This document shows positions 1-7,966 of a stretch of DNA of 11,478 nt, one piece after another (position 1 is the stretch's first letter; each line of letters begins with the position of its first letter). The stretch comes from Clostridiales bacterium (GTDB taxonomy: Bacteria; Bacillota; Clostridia; Oscillospirales; Acutalibacteraceae). A program made the position numbers and the translations under genes. The notes beneath the pieces are model-generated. The model did no database searches, had not been told where the DNA came from, and saw only the letters and a list, made by a program, of their open reading frames with translations. Location of the stretch: contig JAJBVC010000039.1 of NCBI GenBank assembly GCA_020860025.1, positions 1-11,478 on the forward strand, written 5' to 3'.

Positions 1-120
1 CAATATCAAAAGAATACCACACAAAATAAAAATTATAAACGTAAGATTGTAAAATAAAAACAGTTTTAACTTATTGATACAATGCTTTTAACTGAATAAA
101 TCACAAATTAAATGTTTTTA

Positions 121-149
121 TTGATAGAAAAAACATTGCGTGGTATACT
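121..149 (+). promoter_or_regulatory. SigA-type promoter of the PHP phosphatase gene
   Basis: A -35 hexamer TTGATA at 121-126 is followed, after 17 bases, by a -10 hexamer TATACT at 144-149. A TG dinucleotide at 141-142 gives an extended -10 (TGG-TATACT). The match to the SigA consensus is strong. The expected start of transcription, about 7 bases after the -10, falls on or next to the ATG at 156, leaving no room for a ribosome site. The upstream 1-120 is AT-rich with nothing else I can support. Confidence 0.7.
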
Positions 150-155
150 ATTTTT

Positions 156-923
156 ATGAAAAATTATCACACACATACCGTGCGCTGCCGGCACGCCTAC
201 GGTCAGGACAGAGACTACGTTAGATCCGCAATTAAAGCCGGTTTTGAGGAAATTGGCTTTTCAGACCATGCGCCGATGCTTTTTCCCGAAAATTACACAT
301 CTTCATTTCGTATGCTTGCAAGTGAGGCTTCTGATTACGTAAAATCCGTCAATGCTCTCAAAGAGGAATTTAAGGATGAAATAAGCATTAAGCTTGGCTA
401 TGAGATTGAATACTATCCTGCTCTTTTTGATAAGACAGAGGCTTTTCTTGCTCAATTAGGATATGATTACTTAGTCTTGGGTCAGCATTATACGGATAAC
501 GAATTTGAACCTTATGCACATTACAGCGGTGCGAAAACCGACAATGTAATCCATTTAAACAAGTATATCAATCAAGTTATTGAAGGACTTAATACCGGCA
601 AATTTTCATATGTCGCCCACCCTGATTTAATCAATTTTACAGGCGACAGTGATATTTACGAAGAAAAAATGACGTATATGTGCAATGAAATTAAAAGGCT
701 CGGCTATCCGCTGGAATTTAATATGCTCGGCTTTGTTCAGCACAGAAACTATCCTAACAAGGATTTCTGGCGAATCGTCGGCAAAGTACAAAATCAGGTT
801 ATTATAGGCTTCGACGCTCATAGTCCCGATGTTTTAAAAAACAAGCATATATATCTTGATATTTGCAGGTATCTTGACAGACTCGGACTACAAATAACGG
901 ACGAAATAGTATTCAATGAATGA
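156..923 (+). CDS. PHP-domain phosphatase, histidinol-phosphatase (HisJ/HisK) family
   Basis: Predicted cytoplasmic metal-dependent phosphoesterase of the PHP superfamily, 255 residues, about the usual length for HisJ-type histidinol-phosphate phosphatases (last phosphatase step of histidine synthesis). Visible metal-site motifs are HTH at residues 5-7, H13, SDH at 36-38, E83 and E85 in GYEIEYYP, H111 in LGQHY, H155 in AHPDL, E187, and D220/H222 in GFDAHSP. This is the full ligand set expected of the trinuclear PHP site. The ATG at 156 must be close to the true start because the first HTH motif begins at residue 5. No Shine-Dalgarno precedes it and the promoter lies immediately upstream, suggesting leaderless translation. 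No other his genes are in view, so the substrate could be another phosphate ester. Family is sure; exact substrate is inferred. Confidence 0.85.
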   Translation: MKNYHTHTVRCRHAYGQDRDYVRSAIKAGFEEIGFSDHAPMLFPENYTSSFRMLASEASDYVKSVNALKEEFKDEISIKLGYEIEYYPALFDKTEAFLAQLGYDYLVLGQHYTDNEFEPYAHYSGAKTDNVIHLNKYINQVIEGLNTGKFSYVAHPDLINFTGDSDIYEEKMTYMCNEIKRLGYPLEFNMLGFVQHRNYPNKDFWRIVGKVQNQVIIGFDAHSPDVLKNKHIYLDICRYLDRLGLQITDEIVFNE

Positions 924-924
924 C

Positions 925-965
925 AAATAAGCTGTTCTTATAATAAGGATGGCTTATTTTTAATA
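925..965 (+). terminator. Rho-independent terminator after the PHP gene
   Basis: AAATAAGC at 925-932 pairs with GCTTATTT at 952-959. The stem continues inward through wobble pairs to CTTA/TAAG around a three-base loop, giving about 16 pairs. A T-run (956-961) follows. It begins just past the stop codon at 921-923, so it should end the PHP transcript before the lipoprotein gene. Confidence 0.75.
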
Positions 966-1065
966 TTGCAGATTTATTATAGATTTTTCACTGCCGCATA
1001 ACAAAAACATCACATTCAGCGAATAAAATATACAAAACAAATAAATTAAGAAAGAGTGTGGTTAA

Positions 1066-3129
1066 ATGAAAAGAAAATTTACAGCGGTGCTTTTATGTCT
1101 CATACTTGTGATTTGCATTTTAAGCGGCTGCTCTGCCGGCACAAGTACAGACGATACATTGTACGGTGAAATTACCGAAATCAGCGATACGTCAATAACA
1201 ATTGAAGTCGGAACAATGAAAGAAATGTCCGACGGCGACGCACCTTCTGATACGTCGGACAATGAGAATACCGATGAAAATTCAAGCGACAGCACAAGCG
1301 ATAGTTCAAGTGAAAGTGCGGAAAGTACAGAAGCTGACAGCGAAAATGCTGAAGATGGCGGCGAAAATCAGCCTGATAATTCGGGCGATATGTCGATGCT
1401 TGAACTGACAGGCGAAACTCAGATAATCACTATAACAGACAGCACAGTTTTCAAAAGTCAGAGTATGGGTGGTCAGCCGAGCGGCGGAGAGCCGTCCGAT
1501 ATATCAGGTGACGGAGAAGAGCCTCCCGAAAAGCCTGACGGTGACGATTCATCAGACAGCGGTGAAGAACCGCCTGAAAAACCTGACGGCGAGGACTCAT
1601 CAGACGGTGCAGAATCGGCTGATTCTACCGGTTCGTCTGACGGCGACAGCTCAAGTGAAAACCAACCATCCGAGGAATCAGAAGAAATATCAATATCCGA
1701 TTTATCGGTCGGCGATACAATTTCAGTTACATTTGACGACGACGGAAACGCCGCCGAAATCACTTTAATGTCAGCATCGGCAGGCGGCGAAGGCGGAACA
1801 GGTGGTCAAAGCAGTTCGTCACCCGAAAGCTACGACGCAGTAACCGAGTACACATCCGACACTGAAGTTGATGGGGAATCTTTCGAATCCACAGGCACTG
1901 ACGAAAACGCAATTCACGTATATAACGATGCGGTTGTAATCCTTAAAAATATTGCTGTTTCACGTATTTCTTCCGACAGCGAGGGCGGTGACAACTCCAG
2001 CTTTTACGGTGTAGGAGCGGCAATTCTTTCTACAGATTCAACCGTATATATCTCTAACTCCACAATTGAAACAGACGCAGACGGAGGTGCGGGAATTTTT
2101 GCTTACAATGATGGCACTGTCTACACGTCAGATACTAAAATCACAACTCAGCAGGATACGTCAGGCGGTATTCACGTTGCAGGCGGTGGAACGCTTTACG
2201 CTTGGGATATGACTATTGAAACGAACGGAGAATCCTCAGCTGCAATAAGAAGCGACAGAGGCGGCGGAACTATGGTTGTTGACGGCGGAACATACACCTC
2301 AAACGGTGTTGGCTCTCCTGCAATTTACAGCACAGCCGATATTACCGTAAATAATGCAACGCTTACGGCTAACAGCTCGGAGGCAATATGCATTGAGGGA
2401 TTAAATTCAATTCGCCTGTTTAATTCAAATTTAACCGGAAATATGAGCGACGACAGCCAAAACGACTGCACATGGAATGTAATTTTATATCAGAGTATGT
2501 CGGGCGATTCCGAGGTTGGAAACAGCACATTTGAAATGAGCGGCGGAACGCTGACTGCTAAAAACGGCGGTATGTTTTATACAACCAATACCGAATCAAC
2601 ATTCGTTCTTTCGGACGTTGATATTACGTACGCAGATGAAAATGACTTCTTCCTTAAATGCACAGGCAATGATAACGAAAGAGGCTGGGGCACATCAGGC
2701 AGTAACGGTGCCGATTGCTCATTTACAGCAATAAATCAGGAAATGCAGGGCGATATTATTTGGGACAGCATCAGCAATCTTGACTTTTATATGACTGACG
2801 GCAGTACGCTTACAGGTGCTGTTATTGACGATGAAAGTTATGCCGGCGACGGTGGCGACGGCTACTGTAACGTATATATTGACGATGACTGTACTTGGAT
2901 TGTAACAGGTGACAGCACCATCACCAATCTCTACAGCAAAGGCACTATAGTTGATGAAAGCGGAAAAACTGTAACCGTAGTCGGTACAGATTCAACAGTT
3001 TACGTTGAGGGCGACAGCTCATATACTGTCACGGTTGAAAGCTACAGCACTGACGTAGATTTGTCAAATGCTTCCGAATTATCGGATTGGTCTGAATACG
3101 AAGTAGAAAAACCGTCTCAGCTTAGCTGA
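1066..3129 (+). CDS. Surface lipoprotein with acidic low-complexity insertions and a beta-helix-like domain
   Basis: 687 residues. The N-terminus has a basic head, a hydrophobic core and a lipobox LSGC (19-22), so C22 should be lipidated and the protein anchored outside the membrane. Beta-strand-like segments at about 33-50, 110-133 and 207-235 look like one small domain interrupted by two Ser/Asp/Glu-rich stretches (about 52-109 and 134-206). The second holds two adjacent 16-residue repeats starting GEEPPEKPDG (150-165, 166-181). From about 256 to 680 the sequence is rich in Gly, Asn, Thr and Ser with recurring turns such as STVYISNSTIET, GIFAYNDGTVYTS and GGTMVVDGGTYTS, typical of a right-handed parallel beta-helix. 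I recognise it as a widespread clostridial lipoprotein type without a firm function; carbohydrate binding or surface adhesion is a guess. The ribosome site is weak (AAGAAAGAG about 10 bases upstream of the ATG). I could not find a convincing promoter in 966-1065. Confidence 0.85.
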   Translation: MKRKFTAVLLCLILVICILSGCSAGTSTDDTLYGEITEISDTSITIEVGTMKEMSDGDAPSDTSDNENTDENSSDSTSDSSSESAESTEADSENAEDGGENQPDNSGDMSMLELTGETQIITITDSTVFKSQSMGGQPSGGEPSDISGDGEEPPEKPDGDDSSDSGEEPPEKPDGEDSSDGAESADSTGSSDGDSSSENQPSEESEEISISDLSVGDTISVTFDDDGNAAEITLMSASAGGEGGTGGQSSSSPESYDAVTEYTSDTEVDGESFESTGTDENAIHVYNDAVVILKNIAVSRISSDSEGGDNSSFYGVGAAILSTDSTVYISNSTIETDADGGAGIFAYNDGTVYTSDTKITTQQDTSGGIHVAGGGTLYAWDMTIETNGESSAAIRSDRGGGTMVVDGGTYTSNGVGSPAIYSTADITVNNATLTANSSEAICIEGLNSIRLFNSNLTGNMSDDSQNDCTWNVILYQSMSGDSEVGNSTFEMSGGTLTAKNGGMFYTTNTESTFVLSDVDITYADENDFFLKCTGNDNERGWGTSGSNGADCSFTAINQEMQGDIIWDSISNLDFYMTDGSTLTGAVIDDESYAGDGGDGYCNVYIDDDCTWIVTGDSTITNLYSKGTIVDESGKTVTVVGTDSTVYVEGDSSYTVTVESYSTDVDLSNASELSDWSEYEVEKPSQLS
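1513..1608 (+). repeat. Two tandem 48-bp coding repeats in the lipoprotein
   Basis: 1513-1560 and 1561-1608 encode GEEPPEKPDGDDSSDS and GEEPPEKPDGEDSSDG. The proteins differ at two of 16 positions, while the DNA copies differ at many third codon positions (for example CCTCCC against CCGCCT). The duplication is therefore old and kept at protein level rather than a fresh slippage event. Confidence 0.85.
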
Positions 3130-3151
3130 TGACTAAAATATAAAAATCATA

Positions 3152-3187
3152 AAAAAACGGTCGGGAATTTGATGTTCCCGACCATTT
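3152..3187. terminator. Bidirectional hairpin terminator between lipoprotein and beta-galactosidase genes
   Basis: GGTCGGGAA at 3159-3167 pairs perfectly with TTCCCGACC at 3175-3183 around a seven-base loop. Read on the minus strand the stem is followed by a run of seven T, an excellent terminator for the GH2 operon ending at 3209. Read on the plus strand it is followed by ATTTTGC, a weaker tail that may still serve the lipoprotein gene ending at 3129. Confidence 0.85.
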
Positions 3188-3208
3188 TGCGTTCTGTAAA
3201 ACTTTTGT

Positions 3209-5491
3209 TTATTTTTTCTTTGGCTTTTTGATTTTGTTAAGCATTGCGTTGACTTCCAGAATTTGCTCTTTTGTAAAAGAACCGCCAATCATCATAAACA
3301 CACGTTTGATTGAAAAGCCCTTTGCCATATCAATCATTGTCTTATTGATTGAAAATCCCATTACGCTGAGTCCCGAAGATTTTTTCTTGTTCTTATCTTT
3401 TTTCTTCTTTTCTTTATCCTTAGAGGAATCGCCGCCAAGCGTGCTTATGAGCATTTTAATCATTTTCAGAGCAAAAATCTTGCCCTTGAACGTTGAAAGA
3501 ATATCGCCGATAGTGTCGTTAATTGAGAAATATCCGGGCGGTGTTTCAATATCAAACCAATTTATGACCGCCCCTTCCTCTTTAACACGGTAATCCTCGT
3601 TAAACTTATCAACCTTTTTAATCTGAGCCTCGTCTGTCAAGTCGCCGGCTTTGGCAACAAGCTTTGTTTCGCCGACATTTTTAACTTCAAAATAAAAGAA
3701 AGGATATTCGCCCTTTGACTGCTTGCCGACACTTTCACCGTTTGCAAAAAGCTCGACTTCGTTTTGGTTTGAATAAACGGTAACTTTCGTTACATCCTCT
3801 ACCCTGTCAATATATCTTTTACCGCAAATATGAAGCGTCGGTTCGCTTGAAAGCCAAGCCTTATAAGCATAAAATGCATCTTTTTTATACTTACGGTCAA
3901 ACGTCACAAGTCCTTTATGGTTCATACCGTTTTCACCGCCCTCGCTTCGTGCGTCAGCGGCAAAATCAAACATATTCCAAACATGGGTCGCCCATAAATA
4001 CGGCCTTTGAGAAATCTGCTTTATAAGCTCCTCATGATAATAAGCCTGATATTCTTCTGTATAATCTCCCTGTTCCGGCTCGCTTGTATGCCAGTTCAAA
4101 GCCTCGCAGCCGTACTCGCTTATTCCGATTGCCCTGTTAGGATATTTTTTATGAAAATTATCAAACCACGGGCCGTACATTTCCGTCTTTCCGCCGTACC
4201 ATCCAAAATAATGGTTATATGACAAAACATCGCTGATATGAACATACTCCTCATCAATACCGCACATTGTTACAACCGCAACAGTAGTCGGCCTTGTTTT
4301 GTCAAGAGAATGAGCAAGGTCATTTAGCATTTTATGATTTTCCAAAAGACTGCTGTCCCCTGCTCCGTTCATTGTAATTTCGTTTGAAAGTCCCCAAACT
4401 ACAATACAAGGATGATTATAATTTTGACATATAAGCTCTGTCATTTGAGATTTTGTATTTTCTCTCGCATTTGGCATATGCTTTGAAATATAGGGAATTT
4501 CAGCCCATATAATCAAGCCTTTTTCATCACACAAATCATAAAAATACTGATTATGCTGATAGTGTGCAAGACGAATTGTATTAGCACCCATTTCGCAAAT
4601 TAAATCTATATCTGCCCTATGATGCTCCGGCAGCAGTGCGTTACCTATATTCGGGTAATCCTGATGACGTGAAACTCCACGAAGCGGATATTCCCTGCCG
4701 TTGAGTATAAAGCCTTTTTGCGGATCAATCTTAAAGCTGCGGCAGCCGAAGCGCACAGTAACCTCGTCAACGCTCTGCGAGTCCTGCATAAGACTTGCTT
4801 TTAGCGTATAAAGATACGGGTCTGAAACGCCGTTCCAAAGATGAACATTTTTAATAACGGCTTTTGCCTGCGGATTTTTGCCGTTTGCGCTTACAGTTTC
4901 TATAACATTACCGTCCGCAATAATCTCAAACTTAACCTCGCCCTGTGCAAACGCCTGCATCTCAACAACAGCATCATCGCCATCTACAGTCGGAGTTACC
5001 ATAATTCCCGGAGCGCCGTTATACTCAAGGTCAAAATGATTGTTATTTACACCGATAAGGCTTACATTACGATAAATACCGCCGTAAAATGTAAAATCTG
5101 CCATCTGTGGATAAACATAATCGTTAGGACTGTTATCGGCTGTAACAACGAGCAAATTATCATCAAGTATTTCGGGAATACGAGCACGAAATGTTGAATA
5201 ACCGCCGTCGTGCTTTGCTATACTTTTTCCGTTCCAAAAAACCTCAGCTGATGAATTAACTCCGTCAAACTGAAGAAAGTAAACGTCATTATCTTCAAAA
5301 TCGGATTTGCCAAGACGTTTTGCGTAGTAGCACTTTCCCCTGTAATAATCGTTTCCGCCATCCTGTCCGTCAATTCCGTTCCACGTGTGAGGAAGATTTA
5401 CATTTTCCCAATCGCTTGGCAGTACAGACGGCACCGCCACGGCTGTCTTTGAAAATAACCAGTCTTGATTTATAAGTTTAATATTACGCAT
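3209..5491 (-). CDS. Glycoside hydrolase family 2 beta-galactosidase with a Lys-rich C-terminal tail
   Basis: 760 residues, no signal peptide, so cytoplasmic; it should cleave terminal beta-galactosides or a related glycoside imported by the adjacent symporter. Domain order: N-terminal jelly-roll sugar-binding domain (about 5-150, with GVNSSAEVFWNG), Ig-like domain (about 160-255), TIM barrel (about 260-550), then a C-terminal beta domain (about 550-627). The acid/base is E371 in WGLSNEI and the nucleophile is E459 in GISEYGCEA; RLAHYQH at 307-313 and HVWNMFDFA at 503-511 also fit GH2. Residues 628-760 are unusual: FSINDT at 655-660, a helical stretch, a Lys-rich linker (about 691-704), a second FSINKT at 713-718, more helix and a KKPKKK end. 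Start ATG at 5491 is preceded by AGAGG six bases away. It is the second gene after the MFS symporter, 80 bases downstream. GH2 is sure; beta-glucuronidase or other GH2 activities are not excluded. Confidence 0.88.
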   Translation of the reverse strand: MRNIKLINQDWLFSKTAVAVPSVLPSDWENVNLPHTWNGIDGQDGGNDYYRGKCYYAKRLGKSDFEDNDVYFLQFDGVNSSAEVFWNGKSIAKHDGGYSTFRARIPEILDDNLLVVTADNSPNDYVYPQMADFTFYGGIYRNVSLIGVNNNHFDLEYNGAPGIMVTPTVDGDDAVVEMQAFAQGEVKFEIIADGNVIETVSANGKNPQAKAVIKNVHLWNGVSDPYLYTLKASLMQDSQSVDEVTVRFGCRSFKIDPQKGFILNGREYPLRGVSRHQDYPNIGNALLPEHHRADIDLICEMGANTIRLAHYQHNQYFYDLCDEKGLIIWAEIPYISKHMPNARENTKSQMTELICQNYNHPCIVVWGLSNEITMNGAGDSSLLENHKMLNDLAHSLDKTRPTTVAVVTMCGIDEEYVHISDVLSYNHYFGWYGGKTEMYGPWFDNFHKKYPNRAIGISEYGCEALNWHTSEPEQGDYTEEYQAYYHEELIKQISQRPYLWATHVWNMFDFAADARSEGGENGMNHKGLVTFDRKYKKDAFYAYKAWLSSEPTLHICGKRYIDRVEDVTKVTVYSNQNEVELFANGESVGKQSKGEYPFFYFEVKNVGETKLVAKAGDLTDEAQIKKVDKFNEDYRVKEEGAVINWFDIETPPGYFSINDTIGDILSTFKGKIFALKMIKMLISTLGGDSSKDKEKKKKDKNKKKSSGLSVMGFSINKTMIDMAKGFSIKRVFMMIGGSFTKEQILEVNAMLNKIKKPKKK

Positions 5492-5535
5492 TGCTTACCT
5501 CTTATATTTCTTAATTCTTATTTGGATTTTATCAA

Positions 5536-5556
5536 AAGCGGCAAATGCTGCCGAAA
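5536..5556 (-). other. Small hairpin between the MFS and GH2 genes
   Basis: CGGCA at 5539-5543 pairs with TGCCG at 5549-5553 around a five-base loop, flanked by A/T runs (CTTTTGAT follows on the minus strand). It is too weak for a full terminator but could reduce read-through or stabilise the upstream mRNA end in the symporter-galactosidase transcript. Confidence 0.3.
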
Positions 5557-5571
5557 ATCAGTTTGCTAAAA

Positions 5572-6957
5572 CTATTCGCTTTGCGAAGCACCGAATTCCT
5601 GTTCCTCTTTTAATCCGATATTATATACAAATTTCATTGCAACAAGCATTATTGCAAGCGCTGCAATCATAAATATGATATAAAGATTTTTGATGTTTTC
5701 GGACGTTTGATCAGTCTGCACATTAGCGCTTTCAACAAAGCCTACGGCGCTTAGCGCAAGAGCGACTACAGCCGAACCGATACCCTGTGAAAGCTTGCGG
5801 AAAAACGAATAAAGCGCATAAAGCGATGCCTCTTCACGGATTCCCTTTTCACGATAACTTTTTTCAATACAGTCGGCAACAATAGCCCATACGATAATTT
5901 GGAATACGCAGCATCCTATATTTACAAACATAAGTCCGACAACGTAAATAACTATACCCTTTGTGTCCGGCGTAATCGGCAAAAACAGCATCAAAATTCC
6001 TACAATCATACTGACTAAGCTTGAAGTGCAAATGAATTTCTTTTTACCTATTTTTGCAACAATTTTTGAAGCAAACGGCATTATAGCAATAAGCGGAATG
6101 TACGACGCAATCATTGCCATCGTTGATTTTTTTGCATCGCCGAAATAAAACTGGAATACAAGGTTATTAACCGACATTGACGAATTGTAAAATACAACAA
6201 CGCCAATTGTTGCTATTGTAATTCCGAGAAGCGCACGATTTGTAAAGTACGATTTAAACGCTGAAAAGAAGCTCGTTTTTTCCTTTTTATCCTCACGCAC
6301 AACACGCTCTGTAACCATATGACGCATTGCCATAAATACAAAAAATGCAACAACAGAAAATACTATCGCAACTATAAACAAACGGCTTGCGGATAAAACC
6401 TGCTCGTCGCTGTTTGTCGTATCATTCGTATAAACAACCTGGGGCAAAACCATAACGAGTACCGACGGAAGCGCTGCACCAATACAGCGAAATGTTGAAA
6501 GCGTTGTGCGCTGTTTCGGATCCTCTGTAATAACCGAATGAAGCGAACCGTACGGCACGTTTACCATAGTATAGGCAACAGACCAAAGACAATATGACAC
6601 AAGGCACCAAATAGTTTTTCCTGTGTATGACATTCCCTGAATAGGTGTAAAAATCATAATCGTGAAAACGATAAGTCCTATCGAGCCTATCACAATCCAC
6701 GGCATAAACTTGCTTTTATTACCAATTCTTTTACGGTCAACAAGGTTGCCGATTAAAACGTCGTTTACTGCGTCCCATGCTTTTGAAACGACTATAATCC
6801 AAGCCCACGTTGTAGTTTTAAGACCTATACACTGAGTATAAAACAGCAGCATATAGTTTGACACGAGCTGAAACGAAAAGTTACAACCCATATCGCCGAA
6901 AGCATAACCTATCTTGTCACGCATACCGAAGGGTCTTAAAGAAGTTTTTTCTTTCAT
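5572..6957 (-). CDS. GPH-family (glycoside-pentoside-hexuronide) sugar:cation symporter
   Basis: 461-residue polytopic membrane protein of the major facilitator superfamily with about 12 hydrophobic segments, close to the usual GPH length. Diagnostic features are the N-terminal KIGYAFGDMGCNF (15-27) and the conserved loop from about 58 to 88 with AWDAVNDVLIGNLVDR and a following KFMPW, both typical of the MelB/LacS/XynP group. It should bring a glycoside into the cell with H+ or Na+; there is no C-terminal PTS EIIA-like domain as in LacS. Start ATG at 6957 follows a GGGAGA ribosome site about nine bases upstream. It is first in a minus-strand operon with the GH2 enzyme, so the substrate is probably a beta-galactoside-type sugar (inferred from context). 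No regulator gene is beside it. Confidence 0.88.
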   Translation of the reverse strand: MKEKTSLRPFGMRDKIGYAFGDMGCNFSFQLVSNYMLLFYTQCIGLKTTTWAWIIVVSKAWDAVNDVLIGNLVDRKRIGNKSKFMPWIVIGSIGLIVFTIMIFTPIQGMSYTGKTIWCLVSYCLWSVAYTMVNVPYGSLHSVITEDPKQRTTLSTFRCIGAALPSVLVMVLPQVVYTNDTTNSDEQVLSASRLFIVAIVFSVVAFFVFMAMRHMVTERVVREDKKEKTSFFSAFKSYFTNRALLGITIATIGVVVFYNSSMSVNNLVFQFYFGDAKKSTMAMIASYIPLIAIMPFASKIVAKIGKKKFICTSSLVSMIVGILMLFLPITPDTKGIVIYVVGLMFVNIGCCVFQIIVWAIVADCIEKSYREKGIREEASLYALYSFFRKLSQGIGSAVVALALSAVGFVESANVQTDQTSENIKNLYIIFMIAALAIMLVAMKFVYNIGLKEEQEFGASQSE

Positions 6958-6990
6958 AAATGTATTCTCCCTGTTCTCTTACTTTATTTA

Positions 6991-7019
6991 ATTATACACG
7001 ATGTTCATATTCTTTTCAA
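6991..7019 (-). promoter_or_regulatory. Promoter of the symporter-galactosidase operon
   Basis: On the minus strand, TTGAAA (7019-7014) and a perfect TATAAT (6996-6991) are 17 bases apart. Transcription should begin near 6984, giving a leader of about 27 bases with a GGGAGA ribosome site before the ATG at 6957. I see no clear operator palindrome next to it. Confidence 0.7.
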
Positions 7020-7115
7020 TACGATAATTTATTTTAGATACAATTACCAAAAACAGTCTTATATCGCATAAAATTTACACTTTGTCAAACACTTAATTTA
7101 ATACTTAAAACGTTA

Positions 7116-7143
7116 TTGATTTTTTGTAAGAATATGTTATACT
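7116..7143 (+). promoter_or_regulatory. Probable promoter of the Fe-S assembly operon
   Basis: TTGATT at 7116-7121 and TATACT at 7138-7143, spaced 16 bases, form a reasonable SigA promoter. The start would be near 7150 and the leader about 59 bases. The leader contains AGAAAGGA (7186-7193), which sits unusually far (15 bases) from the ATG at 7209. No IscR-like or Per-box palindrome is evident here. Confidence 0.55.
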
Positions 7144-7208
7144 ATAGTGATTGAAGTACGAAAATAACATTAAAACTCAAGTGAGAGAAAGGATTTTAGC
7201 GTTATATT

Positions 7209-7940
7209 ATGCTTGAATTAAAAGATGTAAGCTTTACCGTTGAGGAAGACGGCAAAAATAAAACTATTATCGACCACCTCACCTATAATATTGAGGATAA
7301 TAAATTTACTGTAATTACAGGCCCCAACGGCGGCGGAAAATCGACGCTTGCAAAGCTGATTGCGGGAATTGAAAAGCCTACAGACGGCAAAATTATTTAT
7401 AACGGTCAAGACATTACCGATATGTCAATAACACAGCGTGCTCAGCTCGGAATAAGCTATGCTTTTCAACAGCCGGTGCGATTTAAAGGAATTAAGGTTA
7501 TTGATTTAATTCGCCTTGCCGCCGGTGAAAACCTATCGGTCGCAGGTGTTTGCGAATATTTATCGGCTGTCGGTCTTTGCGCAAGGGATTATATTAACCG
7601 TGATGTTGACGCAAGTCTTTCGGGCGGCGAACTGAAACGAATTGAAATCGCAAGCGTTCTTGCAAGAAAAACTCCTTTTTCTGTTTTTGACGAGCCTGAA
7701 GCGGGCATTGACCTGTGGAGCTTTCATAACCTGATTAAGGTATTTGAAAATATGCAGTCAAAAAAGGAAAATACAATAGTTATAATTTCTCATCAGGAGC
7801 GTATTTTACGTATAGCCGATGAAATTCTTGTTCTTGCAAACGGTGCTATTCAGTCAAGCGGAAGCAGTGATGTAATGCTTGAAAAAGTCTTAAACGGTAC
7901 TGATTCAAGCTGCCGTTTTTACGCTGAACAAGATAATTGA
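7209..7940 (+). CDS. smsC: SufC-like ABC ATPase of a two-gene minimal Fe-S assembly system (SmsC type)
   Basis: 243-residue soluble ABC ATPase. Visible motifs: Walker A GPNGGGKST (38-46), Q-loop near 87-88, signature LSGGE (137-141), Walker B with catalytic Glu in VFDEPEAGID (159-168), and the switch His at 195 (ISHQE). The FDEPEAGID form and the partner gene place it in the SufC group rather than with transporter ATPases; it has no membrane partner. It is expected to drive Fe-S cluster assembly on the SufB-like scaffold encoded immediately downstream, in the cytoplasm. An in-frame stop six codons upstream excludes a much longer start; the AGAAAGGA ribosome site is distant, so initiation may be modest. 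The symbol follows the published SMS (SUF-like minimal system) naming and is assigned from gene content, not from a search. Confidence 0.85.
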   Translation: MLELKDVSFTVEEDGKNKTIIDHLTYNIEDNKFTVITGPNGGGKSTLAKLIAGIEKPTDGKIIYNGQDITDMSITQRAQLGISYAFQQPVRFKGIKVIDLIRLAAGENLSVAGVCEYLSAVGLCARDYINRDVDASLSGGELKRIEIASVLARKTPFSVFDEPEAGIDLWSFHNLIKVFENMQSKKENTIVIISHQERILRIADEILVLANGAIQSSGSSDVMLEKVLNGTDSSCRFYAEQDN

Positions 7941-7966
7941 TGAATACTAAAGCAGAGGATTTAAGT

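Noticed and set aside
943..956. A Per-box-like AT palindrome (CTTATAATAAG area) after the PHP gene.
   Set aside because: It is the inner stem of the transcription terminator and does not lie in a promoter.
966..1065. Possible promoter for the lipoprotein gene (TAAAAT or TATACA near 1024-1034).
   Set aside because: No -35 hexamer at a suitable distance; AT-rich DNA gives such -10 matches by chance.
1513..1608. Possible CRISPR-like or satellite repeat.
   Set aside because: Only two units, directly adjacent without spacers, in frame and diverged at synonymous positions, so this is a protein repeat.
1473..1763. A 96-codon minus-strand frame with SPSGFSGGSSP-type repeats.
   Set aside because: It is the reverse-strand reading of the lipoprotein's acidic repeats; the plus-strand frame has the signal peptide and continues for 687 codons.
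4841..5197. A 118-codon plus-strand frame.
   Set aside because: It lies wholly inside the GH2 gene, which has both catalytic glutamates and a good ribosome site on the other strand.
7058..7088. Second minus-strand promoter for the symporter (TTGACA with TATAAG).
   Set aside because: The -35 is perfect but the spacing is 19 bases and the -10 is imperfect; the promoter at 6991-7019 is clearly better.
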